NCBI GenBank assembly: GCA_946406115.1
Contig: OX291542.1
Location: 1,822,959-1,886,958 of the forward strand
Direction of reading: 5' to 3'
Origin: Apoda limacodes
Lineage: Eukaryota; Arthropoda; Insecta; Lepidoptera; Limacodidae
DNA length: 64,000 nucleotides
The stretch's first letter is position 1. Each line of letters starts with the position of its first letter. The notes under the pieces are model-generated. The model ran no database searches, was not told the origin of the DNA, and saw only the letters and a program-made list of their open reading frames with translations. The translations under genes were made by a program, and so were the position numbers. Of the stretch, positions 21,080 to 32,090 are shown in pieces.

Positions 21080-22420
21080 CGTAAGACGATCACATTAAAA
21101 CGATGACATCATATAAAAGATCATCTAAGATCGTTGACTTATAGTAGTGCTAAGAATAGCTTCTATGTGTTAGGAATGTGAACTGTTTTTAGGTAGTTAT
21201 CAGGTAACCTATTGACCCACTTGTGAGGGTGATGGTGACGTGCCATTGCTTTTTTGGTGACAGGAGTAATAAATTATTCAGTAACAAAACAAAAGGTCGA
21301 ACAAATGCAGCTTATATTATAATGTATAATATAAGCTTGAGCTTTGAGCTTGACTTGAGCTTTGAGCTTGACTTGAGTTGTGACAAAAAGGTAATTCGGT
21401 GTCGGTTTGACGAAACAAGAACTTACCGAAATTCGTAAGTTCCTTTCGATTATAGCAAAGCATCTGATTAAGTTTTGTGGCCTCATCTCAAACTTATTTT
21501 ATCAATTTCTCCAACTGAAACAAAATACTTAGATGAAAAGAATCACAGCTCTTCAATACTAACTTATTCTAGTGACTTGTAATATTTGCGATGATTACGA
21601 TATATTTAAAGTTTATTTTTATTTATAAAATAGTTATCCTACTTTTACATTTTAAATACATGTTTTATTTGTGGCATGTACAATGTACATCTCATGACAT
21701 CACCTCTAAATCTCGTTTATTTGATTCGTAAAATAACCATGTCGAACTCTACAATAACGGTGAACTCACTTTTTTACTGTGTGTTGCCACGCCGCGCCTT
21801 AGTTTTGTCAAGTTGGCAATGCTAATGACATAGCGGATGTCGCTAAAAGGTCAAAATTAAATAATTTTACCAAAGTAATGTGTATTAGGACATTAAGAAT
21901 AGGATATTTGATAAGATGGTGGGTAATGCAGATTTTGATGAGTGCAGGAACCATACTACACAAATTATAAATTGTATTTTATTAAAGGAATAGAAATCAT
22001 TAAATAGACATGTAAAAGAGATACATAAAAAAAGGAAAAAACATTTATCGAAGACCATATCAATGTCCATAATATATTTCTTACAGTCATATCTTACTTT
22101 CGAAACAAAAAAGAGGAGGTATTCTAAATACCAAAAGAAACAAGGCTTTCTTAAAGAAAATAGCATAAAATAATTTTGACGATTTGAAGGTGTTTGTGAA
22201 AACCTAAATTCAATAAAAAAAATTGCGGTTTGGCAATACACAATAAATATAATGTTGTTTACCGGGTTCTCTCGGGATTTATGTATAATGAACCGTGTCG
22301 TGGAGGAAGAATGCCTCGTGTGAAATTATGTCACCAAGTCTCTTTCACTAACTTTCTCTTTGATCAAATATTTATCGGAACAGTGATTACTATGATAGTG
22401 TCGTCAATTGTCTTATAGTA
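21080..22420. repeat. Compound repeat unit 1 (blocks B, A, C)
   Basis: Block B is 21,085-21,290, block A about 21,655-21,870 (with 'aactcacttttttactgtgt' and 'ttttgtcaagttggcaatgc') and block C about 22,225-22,420 (with 'tttcactaactttctctttg'). The same blocks recur in the same order in unit 2 and partly in unit 3. A 12-bp palindrome lies at 21,309-21,337, followed by a doubled 'gagctttgagcttgactt'. No transposase is coded. Frames up to about 118 codons here look like chance. Confidence 0.55.
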
Positions 22421-22574
22421 TATTAAAATCTACAAGTCATTATTTTAAAGTTACTTACACGTATAACATGCATTATTTTGTATAATATTAATTATTATTA
22501 CGAATAATATTTTATGTTATGATTTGGAGCTATTTTTTTAAGACATTTTTTTGTTTTCAAATATTTAAAAGTTG

Positions 22575-23335
22575 AACGTATAATAACGATCATTCTATTT
22601 AAATGACATTATATAAATAATATTTGAAAATCGCCAGAAATTTCCAGTGATGCTATGAATAGGATACAGAGCTTTTATAGGGTTGCGGTCAGAATACCCA
22701 ATACGGTTTGTTGTCAGACTACCCAATCGACGAAATCGAAAAGGAATTACGACGTGCCATTACCTATTAATTTTTTTTAAAAAATATATTGATTCTTTAG
22801 GTAACATAAAAAAGACCAACAATTCAAAATATAGTAATGTTTTCAGTTAGGGTAGAGTTGTGAGACCAGAATAGGTAGAAACATGTTACACTTGTGGCAA
22901 GATACACTATAACATTAAAAAATTCTAAAACGCGTTTCTTTATAATAACGGTAAACTCACTTTTTCGTTGTGTGTCGCCATGCCTCAGCAATGTGGAATG
23001 TCATAGCGGATGTCGCTAAAAGGTCAAAATAAACAATTTTGTCAAAGTATTTTGCATTTATATAATTTCACATGTATAGTTTAGTCAGATTTTAATAAGT
23101 ACTAGTCAGCACAGGTGTTTTCCTCTTCTAACTTACCTGCGGCAAGGCAATGCATAGTAAAAATAATTTTGTTTTAGACTCTACTATGATTTATGTACTA
23201 ATAATTGGATCTAACCTTTTTGTAGATACACGCCTTATGTAAAATAATGTTCCTACAGCTCTTGTCACACTAACTTTCTTATGAGTCAAATATTTAACGA
23301 AACAGAGAATTAACCTTATATTAATAAATAAATCG
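22575..23335. repeat. Compound repeat unit 2 (blocks B, A, C, shortened)
   Basis: Block B is 22,575-22,770 ('ataacgatcattctatttaa'), block A 22,890-23,045 and block C about 23,210-23,335. It is shorter than unit 1, with internal deletions between blocks, and lies head-to-tail with unit 1. Confidence 0.55.
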
Positions 23336-23611
23336 TTTATTTTTTTCCACATGTACCTAAACAAGGGCATCGCCAGCTTATGACTAAGGGGGGAGCAATG
23401 TGGCAATATTATGGAGGATAAAAAATATGAACGCCTGGTACAGTCGAAAGCATGAAACGTTACACTTTGGAAGTCTTTGCCTCGATGACGATTGTAATTA
23501 GAACGGTTCTGATATCAATGTATAAAAATTCAGAAGCCCTCGACAGCACAATAACTAAATGAAACTTTTAAACACAGTAATAATTATTTATTTTAACAAA
23601 AATAAAATTGT

Positions 23612-25745
23612 ATTCAAACATAACCTGCGGGGATTTTTTGCAAAACTTTCAACCACTTAATCATTAAAATTATGTAGGTTTTTATTTATTATAGCTCTGT
23701 GTACACTCATCATAGCCAGACCATTAAGGCGATTTTCTGCCATGGACCATGGTCCTTCTGAGCCATGTTTTTAGTCTTCTGAGGCTGCTAAAGGATCGCT
23801 CTACTGTACAGGTCGTGCATGGTAAAGCGATCAAAATTTTCAATGCTTTTTCCGTTTCGGGAAAGAAGGAGTTTGTTTCTTTTAGGACATCAACAACTGT
23901 AAGATTTGTTAGATTAAGCCTATCGTGCCACAATTGCTGCCAAAGTTTGATTTCATTCTTTATGTTCGGTAAATCATAAAACTGGGCAATAGATTCACAA
24001 GTTCGTTTCAGATTTTCAATTGTCATCTTTTGCATCTGCGCCGGGTGTCACTTAGATAATGCGAATGATGGCGTGTTTTCTTCAGATAAACGTACTATAA
24101 TTGAATCCAAGTATGGTATGACTAAAGACCTCTTTCAGTATTCTGAAGGGCTTTCTGCTGGATAATTGCTTCTATGACGTTGTTTCCCCGTAATATGCGG
24201 CATTGATGTAATGTGGAGGACATTCATTTCCAGTTCGACTTTCTCCGCAACAGCAGTAGCTTCCTTTTTTCGTCTGTCACTTTTTCCGGATTTTCACGGT
24301 GGGTTTTAATTAAAAGTAAAATAATTTTGACGTGTTTGACCAAAGCTATAGAGTACGTAATAACGGGTTCCATCAAAGCCAAGTATGTGGCTACTTACAT
24401 AATCCCGAGAATGAAAGAAATTCTGGAAGTAGCCGCATGCAGTTGGAAGGCACTTTTCCGAGTTGCACTATTTCCTTCATGAGATAATGTTTGTAAGGCT
24501 TCCAGAATTACTGGAAGGTTTTCTTTAAAAACTCTGATGGTTTTGTGTTTCTCACTCCATCTTGTCTCGCAAAGTCTGGAAATATTAGGTATCAATTTCC
24601 TCCTCAAAACTGATTTCCGAAAAAAGTTTATAGTATCTTGGTGGTTCCCAAGGCATTTCTTATTTCAGGGAGTAAATTTAGATCATTGATAACTAGATGT
24701 GGGACGAGCAATGAAAGTAGAGGGCTTTGGTGTGCTTTTTGCTTATGATCGCTTGTACCCCTCCGTCTTTTCCTGACATCGTTGAGCAACAATCAAAACC
24801 AAAACCAACGCATTTATTTCTATTTAGATCTTCTTTTGTCAAAAACTCATCTATGTTATGTGTAATCGATTTCGCATTCAAATCTTTTAGCTCAATAAAT
24901 CCGACAAACATTTCTTGGACTTCCTGTGTTTCTTCATCAAAACATCGCATCCCAATCGATAGTTGTTCAGTGCCAGAATTATCAACTGGTTCGTCTGCTA
25001 GCACACATATGCTGCTGCTTCTTTCACTTTTTTCATAATATCAGCCATAATAACGCTTCCACAAATACCAATAATTTCATTTTGAATATCCACTGAACGG
25101 TAGCATTTTTTTCCCTTGCTCAATTTAAAATTAAATCTCCCACGTCAATTTGCAGCCTGTATAAATCCTCGAGAATACCTTCACTATAATGTTTACCTCT
25201 TAGTGCTTAGTCGTGTGACCCGCAAAACGTAATGCAGGAAATAAAAGATTTTATAATTTTGCGATTTTATTCAATAATTCCCTGGGAATATTTGTTCAGT
25301 TGCAAATCGACAGGCACACCTTCGAGAAAAGATTTAGAAGCTTTCATTGCCTCCTTATGGAAGTGGGTTTCAATGTGCTTTTTGAACTGATCGTGAATAT
25401 CTTTGAACTTAAAAAAGGGCCTTATAGTAAATGATCCCAATGTGCCCCTAAATGAATTTGGAATTCGTGGGAACAACGTACAGTATAAACAAAATGAGAG
25501 TATGTTTCCAACCAAGAATAATTAAATTTTCTCTTTAAATGTTTTGCATCTTCCGCAAAGTTATAGGTCTTGGAAGGGGACCAACAGTTTGCAATCAATT
25601 CCTTCTTCTTTTCTTTGATAACATATCGCCCGATATCATTTTCATTGCAGTCATCCTCATCCATCAATGATTCAGGATTCGGCGCCAGAGCCAGATATCT
25701 AGAGGAACTTAGTCTAGGTAGTTCCTGCGAAAAATTAATAATGAT
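23612..25745 (-). pseudogene. hAT-superfamily transposase, ZMYM1-like type, decayed
   Basis: Read on the minus strand from a possible acceptor 'tttttcgcag' at 25,725. An acidic N-terminus (MDEDDCNENDIGRYV) leads into a TTF-type zinc-finger region with FNYSWLETYS and FCLYCTLFP. Then follow DUF4371-like sequence (LADEPVDNSGTEQLS and FIELKDLNAKSI), the conserved block CVGFGFDCCSTMSGKDGGVQ, and ALYFHCSSH. LCETRWSEKHKTIRVFKENL comes next, then the C-terminal dimerisation domain with LPCTTCTVERSFSSLRRLKT and NRLNGLAMMSVHRAI (about 23,680-23,730). The domain order is complete, but frameshifts and stops separate nearly every block (for example near 25,500, 25,260, 24,690, 24,395 and 23,730). No terminal inverted repeats could be assigned. 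Confidence 0.85.
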
Positions 25746-25995
25746 ATTCTTAACGATTATTATACGTCCCTAGCTATTAGCTCAGAGAAATAAAATAAAA
25801 ATACTAGCTCTCCAAGATTAAAACGCCAAGAAAACTATTTTTTTGCGTGCCAAACGCTACGCTATGTTCGCAGCCTCCCTTTTGGGCAGCACAGTCATGA
25901 CAATTCACGCTCAAAACTGTTTCCTCTCTTTCATCACACCTAATTATGCAACAATACGCTTTACTTTTTATCCTATGTTTAGGCGTTATTTTTGC
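25746..25995. other. Unassigned DNA 5' of the hAT pseudogene
   Basis: May include its intron or 5' end. No motif recognised. Confidence 0.3.
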
Positions 25996-26102
25996 TTTAA
26001 CTGTACAGACATACCCTAACCTTTAACTGTACAGACATGCCCTAACCTTTAACTGTACAGACATGCCCTAACCTTTAACTGTACAGACATGCCCTAACCT
26101 TT
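25996..26102. repeat. 26-bp tandem repeat, 4 copies
   Basis: The unit contains 'actgtacagacatgccctaa'. The first copy differs by one base ('ataccc'). Confidence 0.95.
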
Positions 26103-26860
26103 GGACTTGGAAAAATCTCACAGCATCATCTTCATAGGTTTCACGTGCCGAATAAATATGTATTATGCTATTGCTCGACTAATAATCTAAATAATAATAT
26201 AATATTGGTATTTATTAGCTCTAACTTTTAAATCATTGAGAACGAAAATAAAAATCTTCCTTACAGATACAATCCTCAATCTACATATGATACGTAATCT
26301 TCTAGGAATTACAAGAAACACTTTCTGAAGAAAATGATTAGGCTCTACTACTTTATAGTAGGTAACAGTAGTAAGTAACTAACAGTAAGTAGTTCTTTAA
26401 TGAGTCTTTGGTATTTCGCAGCTTTATATTTGATCGATATCAAAACATCGAAAGCTCCTTAAATAACCATCACAATAATTAAATCTTAAAAACTAATAGT
26501 AACAGATCACTAACAGTTTGAATCTGATTCTGTCTATAACTATTTTAATAGCTTTAGCACGGATTGAGATCATTAGTCAAAAATCCTAAGCGTGGCATGT
26601 TTGATGTGTGTGTAAGTGAAACAACTTGCTCGCAGTAGTCGCAGTGAGCGCGGACAATTTTACGAGGAAAACCGACCTCGAATACTATGAATTAGTGCCT
26701 CGAGAATTCTCGAGCCATAGAATTATTTTTCTCGTCTCGAACCGAGGTGGATTTCTCGAGTCTTCTCGAGCCTAGTTATCGGACTTGGATGGGCGCGTGG
26801 ATTCTATTTAACTAAAGTACTAAAGTTACAATATGTAGGGCAGATAAATAAGGTGCAACC
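26103..26860. other. AT-rich DNA with a 16-bp perfect palindrome
   Basis: CTCGAGAATTCTCGAG lies at 26,699-26,714 within a patch (26,680-26,780) carrying several 'tctcgag' words. No gene was seen. Confidence 0.4.
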
Positions 26861-27007
26861 TTACTTCTGTAGTTTCCAGCCACGGATCTCAGCACTGGTA
26901 AACTTCGAATGATTACCTAGGTATTCAAATACCATAAAAGAATCTACTTTCGGATGGTTATCTGATTGAGCTTCTACAAAACCAGCTTCAACTTTATTAA
27001 TACTCAT
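26861..27007 (-). CDS. Short unrecognised frame, 48 codons, possibly a relic exon
   Basis: The frame starts ATG at 27,007 and ends TAA at 26,861. Its mixed composition contains HPKVDSFMVFEYLGN and SAEIRGWKLQK, which looks more protein-like than the neighbouring AT-rich frames. No flanking splice signals are convincing. I do not recognise it. It could be a relic of a host exon, a transposon protein or chance. Confidence 0.2.
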   Translation of the reverse strand: MSINKVEAGFVEAQSDNHPKVDSFMVFEYLGNHSKFTSAEIRGWKLQK

Positions 27008-27930
27008 AATGTGTAGGTATTGGTTTTATAGTAATTAAAACAAATTTACACTCCTTATATGTATCGACACTTTATTTAGGTACATATCGCGTCACAGCTC
27101 CGTCGAGTCGTGCTTGAGCGACTTGTGAATGAGTGCACGAGCGCGCAGTCCGTTCAAGTACGATGACGTCACACGTAATCGAGGCGCATTGGCTTTTAGC
27201 GGCACGGAAGAGTTATTTTATTATTTAATATCTCTGTAAGTAATGGTCCGATTTTAATAATTCAAAAAGATATACCATTCTTATGTTATAAAGAACATTA
27301 TAGGTTCTAATTCTTTTTAATTTGTTATAACTGTAATGATCCTCATTAATAAGTGACTCGCTCGCAGCGACTCACGTCTTTATATACCCAAACGAACATC
27401 ATACTAAAATGTACGGTAACATTCTACCTGGTCTTGTAACTGCTACCAAATTCCAGAAAGTTCATTGAACAAGCGCCATCTAGCGTCGAGTAGCAATACT
27501 AGGTTTTACAAGGATTGTAGTCGATTTATTCAACTGTAGGTGTTTCTTATGCACACTTACAGATGGCATTGTCCACAAAACCAATTAAAATAGTATGTTC
27601 GTAACAATAACTTCTACTTTAGGTATGGCGCATACAAATAATACTAAACTAACGTGAATGCTGGTGAAGGGCTGTCGTAGAAAGAAATGCAATGCACACA
27701 CACACCACACTTACCTCCTACCTACTTTAATGGCCTTGCGTTTTGGCAAATCTGATATAGTCGTGATGAAATTGGCGGCGATTTTAAAAACGGATGTCAA
27801 AATCTTAATGTTTTTCTGAATATTTCAATACTTTCTACGATATACATTAAACCTTGTGGATTTATTTACGTTTTGTCATGCTATGCGGAATTTATTAATA
27901 GCCCCCCCCCCTGCTCCCCCTTGGCGACGG
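27008..27930. other. Unassigned DNA with probable interspersed-repeat content
   Basis: A CG-richer stretch at about 27,080-27,215 ('gcgtcacagctccgtcgagt') grades into 'taatatctctgtaagtaatg' and looks like an interspersed repeat, but I cannot name it. Confidence 0.3.
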
Positions 27931-27934
27931 CCTT

Positions 27935-28300
27935 GCATATTAAGTAACATGTAACACTAGGGTAGTTGACACAAGTTTAGTAACATGTAACACTAGGGTT
28001 GTTGACACAAGCTTAGTAACATGTAACACTAGGGTAGTTGACACAAGCTTAGTAACATGTAACACTCGGGGAGTTGACACAAGTTTAGTAACATGTAACA
28101 CTAGGGTAGTTGACACAAGCTTAGTAACATGTAACACTCGGGGAGTTGACACAAGTTTAGTAACATGTAACACTGGGGTAGTTGACACAAGCTTAGTAAC
28201 ATGTAACACTCGGGGAGTTGACACAAGTTTAGTAACATGTAACACTAGGGTAGTTGACACAAGTTTAGTAACATGTAACGCTAGGGTAGTTGACACAATT
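27935..28300. repeat. 36-bp minisatellite, 10 copies
   Basis: The unit contains 'agtaacatgtaacactaggg' and 'tagttgacacaag'. Two variants alternate over part of the array ('ctagggtagt' and 'ctcggggagt'), a two-unit higher-order period of 72 bp. Because 36 is a multiple of three and the unit lacks a stop in one frame, the minus strand is open for 118 codons of a 12-residue repeat. There is no evidence that it is coding. Confidence 0.95.
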
Positions 28301-28930
28301 GCTGTATCTAAAACTAATCAATTAAAATATGTGTAACGTGTATCTTCCACGTAATGTGAGTTGTATATCTCTTGAGCTAGAAAAACGGTCAGGACAACCA
28401 CGCCTTTCTACTACTTGCTGTGCTGGCGTCAGCAGTATCCACATAGGCGGAAAGTATAATAACGATCATTCTATTTAAATGTCATTATCTAGATGCTATG
28501 AATAGGATACTGATATATTGTCTGAGGTTACGACGCGTCATTAATTATTAGTTTACATAAATTAAAAGCAAAAAAAACCTTTTTAAAAAAAAAAAATCCT
28601 TTAAAATGTAAACTATCAACTTATAACCTCATTATACACAATTTATATGATCATAAAAGCTTGTCACTTTAATCAATCAACTTAACCAACAACTAAACAA
28701 TCAAGGATTTCGGCTTTAAGAATAGTAATGTGGCCAATCTCTTATTTACCTAAGTATATAAATATTATTGCTTTGCTTTAATGAAATTAAATAATTATTT
28801 TAGCTATCATTTTACCAACAAATAGACAGTTTGACTTCTCATAGAAAGTAAAGTAAAGTAAAGTAAATCGCAATAACAACCATGTTATATTTTTTTAATA
28901 TCTAAATAATAAATAAGCCAGCCAGCGGTA
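28301..28930. repeat. Compound repeat block B copy (28,453-28,560) and flanks
   Basis: 'ataacgatcattctatttaa' through 'gctatgaataggatac' matches block B of unit 2. The remainder is AT-rich with a short (AGTAA)n run near 28,850. Confidence 0.5.
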
Positions 28931-28934
28931 AGTG

Positions 28935-29134
28935 GTACACACACACACCACACGTAGGCGCGGCGTGTAACATACACATACGACACGTAGGCGTGGCATG
29001 TAACACACTCACATCACACGTAGGTGCGGCGTGTAACACACACACATCACACGTAGGCGCGGCGTGTAACACACACACAACACATGTAGGCGCGGCGTGT
29101 AACACACACACATCACACGTAGGCGCGGCGTGTA
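28935..29134. repeat. 33-bp minisatellite, 6 copies
   Basis: The unit contains 'cacgtaggcgcggcgtgtaa' plus a CA-run. It is strongly CG-containing compared with its surroundings. Confidence 0.95.
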
Positions 29135-30675
29135 ACAATCATTCTATTTAAATGACATCATCTAAATAATATATGAAGATCGTCGAATTTCTGTGAAGTT
29201 AAGAATAGGATTGTGAACTTTATGGGGTCGTTGACAAGTTATCTAATGACCTACATCTAAGGTGATGACGTCTCATTGACTATTGGCTTACAAAAGGTAC
29301 TATAGTTGTTCAGGTAGCGTAGTTATTCAAGATAGGTATTTATTCAGGTATGGTAGTTTTCAGGTAACGTCGATATTTAGATAGAAGCAGCAGTTACTTA
29401 TTCAGTAACAGAAAATATCTGTAAAGTCAAGGATTTTTTTTTCGATTACAGTTGTAAGTAGAAAATAACAAAAATATTTGATTTGAATACATCTAGAGAT
29501 AACATTGCTATTGAAATATTTACCTGTATATTTTTAGCAAGAGACATAATAATAAAAGATACATCGTCGTATTAATAAATCATTTTTTACTAATATTAAA
29601 CAATCATGTAAATTATTGTGTCTTTAGGGAGCGCCTACGTTAATACTAACAGTGCCACCTGGTCCCAAACTGAGAGGGCTTGTAATAAACCACGGATATA
29701 AATACTTTTTTTACTCTAGAATACATAGAAAATCAAGTCAAGACCAAAATATTCAGGAATTAAAGTCGCGACCCTCGGATCAGTAGGCAGTCAAAACTAC
29801 CCACAGAGCTACAGAGCTATTAGTGGTATATGGTAGCTGGTATATCCCCCTGCCCAACCATGATTGAGTTATCTGCTACTTCTTCAGGAGTTAACACCCC
29901 TGTGGGTAGGTATTCTGTCCCGGAACACATTCATATTAATTTATATATCTGTGTAAAGTTAATATTTTGGTACTAAATGTTGTAATGCAAAGTAGAAAAC
30001 TCTTAAACATCTTATTATTGACATGTTTGTTTCAATGTATAATTTAAAATATAAAATGTATAATAAAAAAAAATACGTTTTTTTGTAATGTAAATGTCAC
30101 AACGTATGTTTGTTTATGTGTGTTTTAGATATTTCAGCGCCCAAAGAGATTTGTCTTAGCAGGATCATCAAGAACGTCTACTTCTAGTTCTGTTTAAAGT
30201 GAAATACAAAGTGAAATACAGGTAACTTCGGAGATGCTAATGGCAAATTAGTTTTAAAAACTTGTACGTAGTAAATTGCATAGAAAGCAGTTAATATAAA
30301 AGCTTTTTAAAATAATGTTACCAAAGATTAATATAAATATTTTAAGCCATTTTTTTAATGCAAAAAATTTACTATGTATTTAACAACTTAATCCAATATC
30401 TTGTCTAATTTGACGTTAACTCATATTTAATAAACTTACATGTTACTAGGTACTACGAAACTTGTTTGAACCCGGTTTCACTTGTGGTATGTACCTACAC
30501 ACTATGACATCACCTCTATAACGCGTTTAGTTGATTCGTATAATAACCATGTCGAACTCTACAATAACGGTGAACTCACTTTTTTACTGTGTGTTGCCAC
30601 GCCGCGCCTAAGTTTTGTCAAGTTGGCAATGCTAATGACATATAGCGGATTTCGCTAAACGGTTAAAATTAAATA
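29133..30675. repeat. Compound repeat unit 3 (block B at 29,133-29,440, block A at 30,470-30,675)
   Basis: Block B begins at the last base of the 33-bp array ('aacaatcattctatttaaat') and runs to 'tattcagtaacagaaaat', as in unit 1. Block A matches unit 1 closely, including 'accatgtcgaactctacaat' and 'tttttactgtgtgttgccac'. About 1 kb of unassigned DNA lies between the blocks. No block C was found. Confidence 0.55.
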
Positions 30676-30879
30676 TTTTACTAAAAAGTAAAATTAATTC
30701 CCAATCCAATTTGTTTATCTATTAAAAACGTCCACGTCAGACAATGCCGTGGGATGGAGTTATAGTTTCTTTAAACCTTCAAATATAACTGAGAGAGCTT
30801 TTTTATAACAAGTGATAACAATAATCTTCTGGTCGTAAAGTTCAAGCATTTATATAAAAATGGTACGAAGATTATAATT

Positions 30880-31163
30880 AATAAACTTAACAGTGATTTA
30901 CAGCGTATAAATGCGTATCCAGTGATAACACCTTAGTGCTTAATGCTAGTAAAAATACCTTGATCCTTGGATCGAAGCCGCAAAGGGACAGAATCCCGGT
31001 CTTAGCACCTAATGTCTCCGTATTGGGTACTCACGATGTTAAAGTGGAGAAAGCGCGTGATCTTGGGGTCTCGATGGACGAGGATTTGAACATTGAAAGT
31101 GACATTATCGAATTATGGCATAGAGCTTTTTATCGACTTAAAGTTTTGTCCTTTAGAGGATGA
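30880..31163 (+). pseudogene. Non-LTR reverse transcriptase relic (post-catalytic segment)
   Basis: The forward strand gives LQRINAYP, then after a frameshift LNASKNTLILGSKPQRDRIP and VEKARDLGVSMDEDLNIESD. This is the segment following the catalytic box in Jockey-like RTs (Leu-Asn-x-x-Lys-Thr, then a Leu-Gly-Val strand). It stops near RLKVLSFRG. It does not match LINE-A, B, C or D. Confidence 0.65.
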
Positions 31164-31164
31164 T

Positions 31165-31496
31165 TTTCCAAAACCGGTGAAACCCATAAATCTTTGTTTT
31201 CAACTGTGAGGCCAAATACTAAGTTTCCTGCATTTTGCTTAAAAAAAGGCAGGTTTCGATACAAACTTTCAACATGCATTTGGGTGAAATGGGTTTTTGG
31301 GGATGAATTTCACAAAATCTGTTCTTTGTTCTCAAGTACGGCATGATAGAAACCTTTGTACTAAATTTCAAGTATCCACAAAAATATCGAAATTCTCATG
31401 CAAATTTTCCTTGTCCTTTAAGTAATATTTTTTTAAAAATGGTGAAACCCATAAATCTTTCATTTTAACTATGAGGCTAAATACCAAGTTTCTAGA
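31165..31496. repeat. Direct repeat pair about 270 bp apart
   Basis: 'ggtgaaacccataaatcttt' and about 55 bp around it occur at about 31,170-31,225 and 31,440-31,495. I recognise the wording as a common lepidopteran interspersed repeat but cannot classify it. Confidence 0.6.
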
Positions 31497-31640
31497 CTCA
31501 AACTCAAATCAAACTTTATTCAAGTAGGTTCGTAGTAATCGTCAATACAATGTAAACAATGTTAATTTCTGCCAAAAAGAGCTGGCAAGAAGTTCCATTT
31601 GCAGTAGTAATACAATACTTTGATAATTAGCTAAAGATTG
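31497..31640 (-). mobile_element. LINE-B-type 3' end fragment
   Basis: The plus strand reads 'ctcaaactcaaatcaaactt' then 'tattcaagtagg...tcgtcaa' and 'agctggcaagaagttcc'. This is the same layout as the LINE-B 3' UTR at 10,953-11,130, including the terminal short tandem repeat. It is severely 5'-truncated. Confidence 0.65.
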
Positions 31641-31884
31641 TTCAATATGTACCGATACAATAGGTAATAAAAAATAAGTAAGTAAGCTACTAAAAACCAA
31701 GTCAAACATGTCAATTTTGTTTTTGTTAGTTTTGTTGTTTGAATGAAGGAATTTAGATATTTAAGAGAATTCCGATATTTAATAGTACTAGTGGCATTAG
31801 CGCCATCATAATTATATTTTTGCACAATCATATGTACATACATGTTTTTACATATACTTAAAATTATCCATACTATCCATGAAT
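31641..31884. other. AT-rich DNA, nothing recognised
   Basis: Might be further 3' UTR of the LINE-B-type fragment; not alignable by eye. Confidence 0.3.
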
Positions 31885-32090
31885 ATAATATAATAATAAA
31901 TATTATAAATGCGAAAGTAAATCTGTCTGTTACCTTTTCACGGTGAAACCACTGTACCGATCAAGATGAAATTTGGCATGCAGATAGCTTTGAGTCCCGG
32001 AAAAGGACATAAGCTACTTGAAAACGTCAAGTATTATTCGTTTAGTAATTGAGGAGTTGCCGTTGAAATCCTACACCGATGACCGAATAC
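31885..32090 (+). mobile_element. Probable non-autonomous Helitron-like fragment
   Basis: 'aataaatattataaatgcga' followed by 'aaccactgtaccgatcaaga' and 'gaaatttggcatgcaga' follows the word order of abundant lepidopteran Helitron-derived repeats that begin near 'atactaatattataaa'. The 3' end (hairpin plus CTAG) is not visible. Assignment is from memory of the family. Confidence 0.45.

Noticed and set aside
21885..22241. 118-codon minus-strand frame rich in Phe and Ile
   Set aside because: Its composition reflects A/T runs. There is no domain, and it lies across the compound repeat.
27940..28296. 118-codon minus-strand frame with a 12-residue repeat (LVSTTLVLHVTK)
   Set aside because: It is a direct result of a 36-bp minisatellite without a stop in that frame. 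There is no start context, no unique sequence and no sign of selection on codons.
28902..29138. 78-codon minus-strand frame rich in Cys and His
   Set aside because: It is produced by the 33-bp minisatellite, and the periodic Cys do not match a known finger spacing.
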